64,000 nt of DNA from Sphagnum compactum. Taxonomy: Eukaryota; Bryophyta; Sphagnopsida; Sphagnales. The stretch covers positions 3,264,224 to 3,328,223 of the forward strand of contig OZ234499.1 of the NCBI GenBank assembly GCA_965153455.1, written 5' to 3'. The stretch's first letter is position 1; every line of letters starts with the position of its first letter. Shown in pieces: positions 49,201 through 59,034 of the stretch. The notes under the pieces are model-generated. The model searched no databases, was not told the origin of the DNA, and saw only the letters and a program-made list of their open reading frames with translations. The position numbers and the translations under genes are program-made.

Positions 49201-49742
49201 ATATCATCATGTTCATAGTTAAATTTGGATAAATCTTTCTTATGAATGATAGCCACTTTTGCTACATCACAAAATTGAAAAAACTAAACATCGACTAAAA
49301 TAACACAAATGGGCCAAGTTTTTCCCAATGGCTCCACTTTTGGTATTGTCAAAAAGCCCCCAACAAGGCAACATGCGCCTTTCAAGGTTTCTTTTTGCAG
49401 TTTTGTGGTTTTCAAAGTTTGGCGAATTTCTCCAAATTTTGAGCAATCTTTTTTTCCGAGTTTACACTAAAAACCCAATTCTTTCCAATTATTTGTCAGG
49501 CAAAAAAAAAAAACCCCCATGGCATCTTTGTCACTTCATTTGTGGAACAACAAAGCAAAACTTATTGAATTTAAAATGATTTTCATTGTTGAAAATGTAG
49601 TCAAATTAATGTAAAGTTAAACCCACTTTGAGCATAGTAGGATTGGGATGGGTGACTTTGTAGGTAATTTTACACTTAGGCCAATGGCTCACTACCTATT
49701 TATTTGTAGGATTCATCATTTTCAAGAGAGGTTACAAAGGAG
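46211..49742. other. intergenic, no gene recognised
   Basis: No domain recognised. The frames at 48164-48415 and 48378-48704 overlap in a less AT-rich stretch and start at ATG and GTG respectively; the second contains 'CHASLIEDDKRTMYINPFG' but matches no family I know. A 'gaacacaatgggaacgcattg' phrase near 48147 faintly recalls the 'gttccc' repeats at 2.7 and 30.9 kb. Confidence 0.4.
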
Positions 49743-50160
49743 AGCATCTTCAATAGTAGCTGTAAAATGCCCTAAATTGGAAATTTTGGATATAGCACAA
49801 CAGTTTAAGTTCTGTGGACTCGTGAAAAATTGTTTTGGGCTTGAAAAAATGTACATATTTTGTGAGCCCTGGAAAAGCCCAATAAACTAAAAGTGATTGT
49901 TGGTCACTATTTCTAATTGGTCGATCGTAATATTGGCTCAAGTGATAAGATTGGAAGAAAGCCAATAAATAAGAATTAACACTTGTTCATTGTTTTTGAT
50001 TGGGCGATTGTAACGAATAAGTGCCAATGGTGAGATTTAAATTGTCTCTCACATTATACTATCTAGTTTTTTTTTAACTATTTATGTGTAAAGGGATGTG
50101 ACGAATCCTAATTGGAACCCGAATTTGAACCCAAATTTGAGCATGTGTGTAAAGATGCTC
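49743..50160. mobile_element. MITE-like element with 'gagcatctt' ends
   Basis: Left 'gagcatcttcaatagtagc' and right, read inverted, 'gagcatctttacacacatgc' bracket about 418 bp containing 'attggtcgatcgtaat' and 'gattgggcgattgtaac'. Ends resemble the Tourist-like family in their first nine bases only. No TAA flank on the left. Probably a related or different MITE family. Confidence 0.4.
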
Positions 50161-53100
50161 ATTCAATAATGTTTGCCATGTTTTACACACATGTCAATTG
50201 GGATCATATCTTTGTCGTCATTATCCTTTTCTTACACTCTTCAAGTAAAATGAAGTGAATAATTTTGTCATGTTGCACATGGGTTGCAAGTTGAAACCAC
50301 CGTTTCCACTGAGGAGGTGACAAACACGGACCTTCAAACCATAATTTTCACAAGGCATAGGCAACCAATCCAGGTTGTGAATAGAAGTCACTAGAAGTGT
50401 TCAATAGTGATGCTTTGAGTCGTAGTTTTGGTTGATGGAACATATACAAGTTGGCATTAATTGTTGGTGTTGGGATGATTAAAAAGGATTTCTAAAATAT
50501 AAATGGAGATGCCCACAAAACCAATTGTCAAGACCTATTGCAAAGTAGTCGCAAAGATGAAACATTTGTATCCGATTGGAAGGAAGTTTGGACATCACAA
50601 AAGTCTCAAGAAAAAAGTGGGTTCATATGGTTCTTGTTTCACAAGGCTATTGTTATTGACACATGAAGGGCTAAGGTTAACCAACTCATTCATTTTGTTT
50701 GCCCTTGTTATGACTTACACATTGAGGAAACTCTTCCACACATTTTTCGGTTCTTTTTAATGTAATCATGCAAGACGTGTGGTCTTGGGCTCTAAAATTG
50801 TAAATTAATTTGTATTGGATGTTATATGTATCACCAAAATCTTTTTAGCACCTTCACAAGTGCTCAAATGAGTTTAGTTCTAACTTGTCCAAAGCCTTTG
50901 TTTGCCTTGTAGCACACCCTTCACCATCACATTAAATATTAATCATAACAATCGTTATGTTGAGTTTTGGCATTTAATCAAGTTTTTTTTAGACTGTATG
51001 AATAACAACAAAATGTGGATGAGAGAAACAAATAATAGGTCAACAAAATAAAAATTAGATTAAGAATAGGCCAAATATCAAAATTATGTGTAAAACAACA
51101 TATCTTTGTATGAAAATAGTAAAACATATTGTTGACACTACAACCATGTTTAGGAATCTTTTTCCTTTTTTTCAATTTTTGGTGATTTTTTAGAAATGAT
51201 TGAGTTTGTGACCCAAAACAAATTTTAATTTTCCAATAGTGTGAAGTTTTGCATAAATAGAAAAGGCTAAGGTGTGTGTCACAATGACATCATTTTTTGG
51301 GTGAAAATAAAGGGGACCCTACCAAACACTTTATGAATGGAATTTGGTGACACTATCTACATGTCAAGAATAATTTTTTAAAATTCATTTTATCACACTC
51401 GTCACTTAACCCATGATCACAAGCTTCATTATAGCAACTCCATCACCATTTCACGTTTTAGTGTTTAAAATTTTATTATTATTATAATTTTTCATGTGTT
51501 TATATTTTTTTAATTAATATATTATGGAAATATGTAAATTTCTTAAATTAATTTTATGAGGATAAAATAATCAAAAGCACTGGAACCAGTGGTTTTTCAA
51601 TGCTTTTTGCTCCTTTAAGGACTCCAAATGTATTAATCCTTAGTGGATTAAAAATGACATATTTCTGAAAATAAATTTTAAACATATCTTTGAAGAATAA
51701 TATTTTGCAACATATTTATGAGTCATACGAATTTTTAATGATTTTTTCAAGTTTACATATGGAATTTTTATTTTTTTAATATTTCTAAAATATTCTAATA
51801 ATATGCATTGACAAAGGGTTCACTGTTGGCTCCTTTTTAGCTTGAATTTATCCATCTCTTTTTTATCAGCCTAATTAACCACCCAACACTGATCTTCTCA
51901 TTTTTATTTTTTTCCCTTTCTTTTATGGCCTTGGGTGAAACCAGCACCCATGTTGGTATTATGATAATAAAAAAATCCCAAAATTCATTTAAATTATTTC
52001 TAAATAAATATTACAAATATCTCATGCTTATTAGACTAAATTAGGGTCTCTGAGTTCAAATCTAACATTTTTTTTGGCTTAATCCAATGGCCACTAAGAG
52101 CTCTCAATCACAAAAAGGTAAAGGCACTAAGTGCCAACGTGGGTGCTGAGTCACCCTAGTCCCTCTCTCTCTCTCTCTCTTCATTTCTAAGGTTTTTTCA
52201 AAAAAGCAAATTCTAGGTCAAGGGCAAGTGACATTTGTCAAACACCCATGCGATTTGCCTTTTTTTTCACTTAGGATTTCTCTTTAGATTCAATGCCACG
52301 TGCCCCTTTAGGTGTTGCATTTTTATTTTTATTTTGGGTTTTTCATCTGTTTTTGGAGACTTAAAAAGAGTAAAATATTATTATTCAAAATTAATGTGCC
52401 CTAAAAAATAATAATTTGGGTGCACATGCCATTTTTAAAAAACCCTAAACCCTCTCTTTCTGGGTGCACATGCCATTTTTAAAACCATAAACCCTCTCTT
52501 TTTGGTCTCCACTCTCCACACAAAAGAACAACTTTAAAAAAGGCTAAAATAAATAAGACCATGCAGCTAAAATCTAAAAGTGAAAAGCCAAGAGCTTAAC
52601 TTTGACTACCTAGTAGCTAGATGTTTTATTTGTAATTTTTTTTAAAAAAAATCAAAGGGAAGATAAATCAAAGGGAAGCAACAAACCCTAATATTGTTGG
52701 ATGGAAGTGTATTCATTTCTTAGACATAGGTGGGGATGAGGATTGTTGATGTGATTATGTGCACCATCCCTTGGAAACCCCCATATGACCGAGTTGCCTA
52801 TGAACCACAACTGAGTCACCAACTTTACACCATGGTAACCTATCTTGCAAGCCCTCCTACTTCCCCCTCACATTACCTTATATTACTAACTAGCTATGTA
52901 AGTAGGTAAACTGCTACCTATGTTAGTGGGTAAAGGTCATAGGTAGATAGGCAAGAAATTGTAAGAGGTTACTTGTGTAAATGGATAAATTAGTATTGTA
53001 GGTGTAACTAGGTAAGAAATGTAGGAGGTTATTATGTAGTAGGTAACTACGTAAACCAGTTGGTGGTTACTAGGTAGGTATGTTATTAAGATGGTTAGTA

Positions 53101-53711
53101 TATAGTTAACCACAGTGGTTAGCTATGGCACAACGATACAAGGAAATGATTTTGGCCAAGTGACGAGCTCTTCAGTCAAATAGCTTTTTTATTATTGTCC
53201 ATGCTTTTGACCTTCTCTCTCAAGTGCAAAGAAAAGCTTGGAGTGGCAAGCCCCACCCCTCCACCCCTCTCCCCCCCCCCCCAAACCCTAAATCCATAAT
53301 CCACCTAATCCATAAATCCATCCATACATACTATTGGCACAATCATAGGAGTCATTGGCCTCCATCCCAACCACACTATTGATTCCACCCAAACATGCTG
53401 AATTTTTTTGTCAATGTATATCCCATTGTAACATAAGGTAAAATCCCGGAGATCTAACTCAGCACATTATGAAACAAACATTTCTGAAATTGTTAAACCT
53501 ATTTAGACAATAGGGTTTCAACATGTGACCAAAAAAATTTTAATGGAGGAATTTTTAAACTTCACAAACAACCTTATTTACTGAACATTGAAAATAATGG
53601 TCCCTTTCCATCATCTCCAGTGGTCCTCTAAACTTTTCACAAACCCACTAAAAACCCTATTAAGTAACACATTTATCTGTTGAGTGAATAATTCTCTCAA
53701 GATAACCTTAA
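50161..53711. other. intergenic with small repeats
   Basis: No gene recognised. A 44-bp tandem duplication 'tgggtgcacatgccattttt' lies at 52417 and 52461. A CT microsatellite lies near 52163. A 'gtaggta'-rich block at about 52895-53110 is similar in style to the AGGT block at 4250. A poly-C run of about 12 lies near 53271. The frame at 50503-50760 has an ATG but no known domain. Confidence 0.45.
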
Positions 53712-54008
53712 AGCAAGTCCAGAGGTGCTCATTATGGGACCCTGTTATTTAAAGTCAAAGCATGTGATTTTGGCTCCCCAAAATGCTTTTGGCCCAACAT
53801 TTTTGCACACTGCTCGTAAAAGGCCCATCCATCAAATGGCACAGAAGAGTGCCATCATAAATGCAATCTCACTAGTGTTCCTTGTTTTGGATCGGCTATT
53901 CATAATCACTGATCCGGGTGCTGTGCTATTATAATCTCTCGTCTATTTGCAATCCCAGTTTTAGTTTTATGGGTGGAGTTGGAAATGATGGGGGCTGAGC
54001 ATCTCGCC
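53712..54008. mobile_element. Tourist-like MITE upstream of the JAZ gene
   Basis: Starts 'agcaagtccagaggtgctca' after TAA (53709-53711) and ends 'gctgagcatctcgcc' before TAA (54009-54011). It shares 'cccagttttagttttatggg' then 'tggagttgg' with the copy at 45819-46207. About 297 bp. It ends only about 1.2 kb before the JAZ start codon, at the edge of the probable leader. Confidence 0.6.
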
Positions 54009-54011
54009 TAA

Positions 54012-55191
54012 ATCACTATAACCCTCTCTCTATACAGAGTCCAGACGGGGGGCTAAGAAAGAAAAACACTGATCGGAGCTTTGTCGCTTGTTCCCTTCGT
54101 CTTCTTCACCCGATCAGCGTGTTTTCTTGCTCTTGTTTTTGCTTTTGTTAGTGTTTCTGTTGTTGCGAGCGCAAACGATTCCATGAAGGAATTGATGCAA
54201 AAAATCTCTCTCTCTCTCTCTCGTGTTTTCTTTTTTTTGGGCGGAGGCGGGGAGGGGGAAGAGATTTGTTTTTTGGTTGAGTCTAACTTGATGCCAGAAA
54301 TTATTTGTCGGTTTGGAAGAACGGCTTCATTGCCAGGTTGAGTTGATGATCAACCAGATCTTGTGAGAGTTTTTGCGATTCGGTTTAGGATTCATTCATG
54401 ACAGCAGCAGTAGAAGAAGCTTGAAAAAGAGAACCAAACTTGGGGAATTCCAAATGAGTTGTCATCCTCATTCTATGTATCTTAACCATCGCCTCGTCAC
54501 AATCAAAACATCCTCATGGACCAAGCAATGAGACGGAAATCGTGTCAATAAGCAGAAAAAGAGTTTAGACAATGAGTTTTTTTGTGATTTGTTTAGGATC
54601 GATTCATGACCAGCACCAGCAGGAACAGCAGGAGCTTGGAAAAAGAGTTTCTGTGATTTGGTTCAGAATTCACAGCAGGAAGACCGAGGAGCGTGAGAAT
54701 CCATCCTTCCTTCCTTCCTTTCTTTGAGCTAATGGATTTGTTGTTGATGATGAACAACTTTCTGCTCTCCATCACACGATTGAGGAGTTCGCGAGAGACA
54801 ATCTTCCCATTCATTCAATTTTCATAAATTCTCGACGAGGTTCTTCATCACTTGCAAGGATTCAAGTGTTTTTTTTCACTTGGGTTGTGGTTGGTGTTGC
54901 TCTCTTAGTTTCTCGGAACAAAACTCAAAACAAAGAGCCAAAAAAAAAACCAAAAAAAAAAAAGCCCCAAAACATCTGTGAACTTGAAGAAGAAGATGAA
55001 GAAGATGTGCAACGAGATGAGAGGATATGCAACAAGATCTCATGTGGATGGAGAGAGCCGGGGAGTTTGTATTTGATCATCTCAAGCTTCTTGGTCTCTG
55101 GTAGGTAGGTAAGACCCATTGTCACCAGGAACATCAGAAGAAGGTTGATAATCAGCAGAACAAGAAGAACAAGAAGAAGTAGCTGCCTGTG
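54012..55191 (+). promoter_or_regulatory. promoter and long 5' leader of the JAZ gene
   Basis: Less AT-rich than the DNA before it. Contains a module repeated about three times: 'gtgatttg(g)tttagga', 'ttcatgac(c)agcagcag', 'agcttg(g)aaaaagag' at about 54374-54433 and 54578-54645, with a partial copy at about 54652-54680. A CT run lies at about 54209-54222. The frame at 54081-54341 starts at TTG and is not taken as a gene. Whether the leader contains an intron was not determined. Confidence 0.5.
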
Positions 55192-58100
55192 ATGAAGAAG
55201 AGGGACAGGGATCAGCATTACAATGGAGGTGGTTTTATGCGGGATTTCATGGGGCTTGGAACAGCAGCAGGAAGAAGAAGCAACAGTGGAGAAGAAAGGG
55301 AAGGAATCCCAGCAAGCTTAAACAACAACAACACCTCCTCCTCATCTTCTTTTCCCACTCCATCAATCTATCGACATGGAGGTGGTGTTGGTGGATTCTC
55401 AGGGTTGATGAGCAGCTCGAACTCCAGACCCAGTTTTATAACCTCCTTCACCTCTTGCACAGCTGCTGCTGCAGCTCTTGGGGCCTCGGGGAACAAAAAT
55501 TTGACGGAGAAAGCTGGCAGAGCAAGAGGAGGAGGAGCAGCAGCATCAGCAGGAGCAACAGCAACAGGAGGAGAAGGAGGAGCATCAGGAGGAGGATTCA
55601 TAGGATTCAGTAGTGCGAGAATGCAGCAGAAAAGCAGCCGGCCACAGTTCACAGGTAGCTTGTTCGCGGGAAGCAGCAGCAGCAAGAAGGAGGAGGATGT
55701 GGTGGAAGATGCAGTCGGGAACAACAACAACAGCAACAACAACAACGGAGAAAGGGCAGCAAGGAAGGCATCAGCAGAAGCAGCTCAAGGTGGGAAGGCG
55801 ACAACGTTATTGGAAGAAGTGGCAACTGCTGCTGACATCCAACAACTCTCAAGAGAAGATTGTTGGAGATTGATTCTAGAAGTCGGTATGTATCTCGAGT
55901 TTCATCAGCTTCTTCCCAAAACTCTCTAGAACAAATTCCTTCCCTTTTTTGTGAAGAAGAAGAAGATTATCATCATCGTCATGATCACACTTCCCCACAC
56001 ACCAGCACCAGCACCCATCATGAAACTTTTCACATACAAGAAAGAAAGAAAGAAGATGATGATGATGAACAAGAAGCAGCATAAGAAGAAGACCTCAGTC
56101 TCTTGTGAAGAAGACCTTTGACAAGGTTTTAATGGGCTGGTGTTGTTTTCGTTATGTGCTTTTTTCCTTGGCTGCAGGGATGCAATGGCCCTCTTGGGAT
56201 AGAACCTTGGGATTGCAATCTCAGGTAAGTCGAGAGCTCTTCTTCTTTCTCCCGAGAGAGAGAAAGAGACACACACACACAGTAGTGCATAACTTAGCAG
56301 TCTGGGTGAGGAAGAAAGAGCATTAACCAGAAGGGGGTTTGCCAATTTGCATGGAATTTGTGCAGCAAGGGATGAGCATGGAGAAGAAGGATTCGACAAT
56401 GAGAACAATCAACCTGGAACAAGGAGGAGGAGGAGGAGGAGGACTCATTCTTCTTCCTGCTGCTCCTGTGGCAGAGAATCTGGGCAAATCTTCGCTGGGG
56501 AGTTGTTCTGACACCACCATCATGCAGCAGCAGTTGCATCATCATCATCAAACCGGAAACAACAACAACAACAACAACAACAACAGCACCAAGTCCAGGA
56601 TGCTTGCAAGTCGTGCATTAGAAGAGCTAGCTCGCACACATCCTCCTCAGTCTGCAAGTATGTGTTTCTTTCCTGTTTTTTTTCCTCACTCCCTCCAGTT
56701 CATGTGGTGTGCTCTCTGTCCTAGTCCAAAACCTTTCTGGCATAGATGTAATGTCTCTCTCTCACCTTTGGAGATGAGCGCTTGCCACTTGCTCATTTGG
56801 GCCATTCCATTCCTGACATGGTTTTATACTGGCAGTCAGAAGGAAGTCAGCTTTTGTTCTGGGTGTACGTGTGCTTAGTAACAACTCCTGATCCGTGTCT
56901 TGCATCCATTTCCTTGTGAAGGTATCCCTTGTGTTTTTCCAAGATCAGATGCACCAGCTAGTATAACAGGCATCAGCAATGCTTGGACAGCAGCAGCTGC
57001 CACTGGAGGAGTAGTTGCTGCTGCTGCCACACCTGCTGCTGCTGTCACACAGCAGCAGCAACCATCTCTTCCTCCTCCTCCTCCTGTCATTCATGCTTCT
57101 TCACCAGCCCCAACAACTCAAAGGGAAGATTTCACAAGTGTTGCACAGCAGCCACAACCATCTCCTCCTCCTCCTCCTGCTGTCATTGATGCTTCTTCAC
57201 CAGCCCCAACAACTCAAAGGCAAGATTTTCTTTTGTTGCAATTCAAGTACTTTTTTTTGACCTGAAATCCTTGCACCTTCTTCAGTAGTTGTTGTTTTTT
57301 TAATACTGCGTAGGAGCAATCTTTTCCTTCCTACATAAAATTGGAATCAATACACTAGAAGTTGCTGCTGCTGCTGCTGCTGGCTGACATTTGCTGCAAA
57401 ATGCTGTGGCACAGAAGGGGGGTTTTTGGGTCAAATGCTTCAGGCACACAAACACCACAGCTCACTATCTTCTATGCCGGAACTGTGAATGTTTTCAACG
57501 ATGTTACTCAAGAAAAGGTCAGGAAGATTTTGTGTAGGCAGTATGTTTGTGATGTTATATGATTGATCAGGATAGGATTTAGTTGTTTGGGATATGTAAG
57601 GTGTCTTGATGTATGGTGGTATCTCATGGGTGCTTATCAAAATCCCAAAATCATGATAATGTTGAGTGCCTGCCATTGCCAGTCTTGGAAACAATATGAG
57701 GAGGTAGTTCTTAGCAGCCGCCCAGTCTTCAGAAATTTTGCTGAGACCATCATTGTTGTTCGATGCTCTTTGTTTTCAGGCACATCTGATTATGCTTCTG
57801 GCTGCAAATGGAGGAGGAGGAGGCACATCATGGACATCAGCAGCTCTGGCCAAGTTCATTTCTTCACAAGGGAGCAGCTCCATCATGTCTGCTCCATCAT
57901 CGCTAATGAATGCGGTGACTGCCAAAACTCCAGTCCAGACCATAACAACTCCTCCAGCTGCTAATCCTCCTCCAGCTTCTTCTTCTGTTGTTTCCACTAC
58001 TAGTACCTCTGCTGCTGCTTGTGCTCCGAATGTGGCTCCTCCAATGTTGTTGCCTTCAGCTCCTCAAAACTCAGCAGCCAAACTACAACAGCAGCAGGAA

Positions 58101-59034
58101 TACTCAAGCTTGTCACAGCTTCCAGTCCTACCAAACATGAGAGATACTACTAGCTTGACAGTTGTACCCCTGTCAGCTTTGCTGCCACCAGCAGCTCCTC
58201 AAGGCCAGAACATCAGCAGTCAAGGAACCATCATCTCCCAGAAACAAGAAGCATCATTGCTGCCAGAGCTGTCAAGAGTCATGACAGCTGCTTTAAATGT
58301 GAAAGGTGAGCGATCAGGTGCGCTCATATCCTTAGCAAATGCACTATCAATGCAACCTGAAAAAAATAATATGGGCCTGTCTGCCAAAAAAGGAAATGAG
58401 TCGCAACTTGAGCTGCTTCAAGAAGCAGCATCAAACCCCAGCAGCTGTGCACCTGCTGCCAGTTTGAATGCTGCAATGCGTGGATCAAGTGTTTGTTATA
58501 TACAAGGTATATACATTTTTCTTTCTGTGTCAATTTAATTTATGTAGTGAGACCAGAATTGAGAGGATGATCAAGCGGTCCAACACATTGTGTCACACAC
58601 AACTTCTTGTTTGCAATAATAATGGGGTTCACAGTAGTAGTGACTGAAAGAAATGTTGTTGTGTGATCTCTAAACAGAGTTGCCACATGCAAGAAAAACC
58701 TCATTGGTGCGCTTTCTTGACATGCGACAAAAACATAAGAGGTGCAGTTCACTTCAGGTTTTTTTTTTCTTTTGGTCATACAAATGGATAGTTTGCACCA
58801 TTATTCCCCTTGCCAATGTTCTTCTTCCATTGAGCTTCAGGTTTTCAGCCACACAGACCCATCAGCTTGGTTATCTGAGTCTAAGTAGTACATGGGTGTT
58901 GCTTTTCTTCCAGGGCACGTACAACCAGCAGCAGCAGCAGCCAGCAGAATGGTCTAATAATCTCGAAAATGTCAGTGGATCATTCTCCTCCTCCTCTTCC
59001 TAGTGACTCAGTCCTTACTGGTCTACAAAACTAG
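55192..59034 (+). CDS. JAZ (TIFY family): JAZ/TIFY jasmonate-signalling repressor, 8 exons
   Basis: Exons deduced from GT-AG sites and phase: 55192-55885, 56178-56224, 56366-56657, 56949-57246, 57415-57517, 57780-58506, 58678-58741, 58914-59034. They join in frame to 781 codons plus stop. N-terminus 'GFMRDFMGLG' (about 14-23) and exon 2 'GMQWPSWDR' match TIFY6/JAZ3-type proteins. Exon 5 holds the TIFY motif 'LTIFYAGTVNVFNDV' (TIFYAG at 461-466); exon 6 begins 'AHLIMLLAANG', completing the ZIM domain. Exon 7 gives the Jas motif 'LPHARKTSLVRF' then 'DMRQKHKR' (about 722-742), split by the conserved Jas intron. JAZ proteins repress MYC-type factors and are destroyed through COI1 on hormone perception. 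No LxLxL repression motif was seen, so NINJA-type recruitment through TIFY is inferred. Length is about twice that of most JAZ proteins, owing to Ser/Gly/Asn/Gln/Pro-rich tracts. The exon 4 end and exon 5 start are the least certain. Confidence 0.85.
57062..57229 (+). repeat. 96-bp in-frame duplication in JAZ exon 4
   Basis: Two copies starting at 57062 and 57158 (period 96 bp, 32 codons) encode Pro-rich units that share 'ASSPAPTTQR'. The second copy reads 'aaaggcaag' where the first reads 'aaagggaag'. The former matches an AG|GCAAG type donor and lies in the same phase as the GT donor chosen at 57247. Confidence 0.85.
58742..58913 (+). other. Jas intron of the JAZ gene
   Basis: 172-bp intron in phase 2 inside the Jas motif, between 'KHKR' and the C-terminal exon, at the position where many plant JAZ genes carry their conserved Jas intron. 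Starts 'gtgcag' and ends 'ttccag'. It has no in-frame stop: if retained, the frame runs through it and into exon 8 in another frame, ending at about 59003. Confidence 0.75.

Noticed and set aside
54081-54341. 86-codon frame resembling a signal-peptide protein in the JAZ leader
   Set aside because: It begins at TTG, not ATG, runs through a CT microsatellite and a poly-G stretch, and has no recognisable domain.
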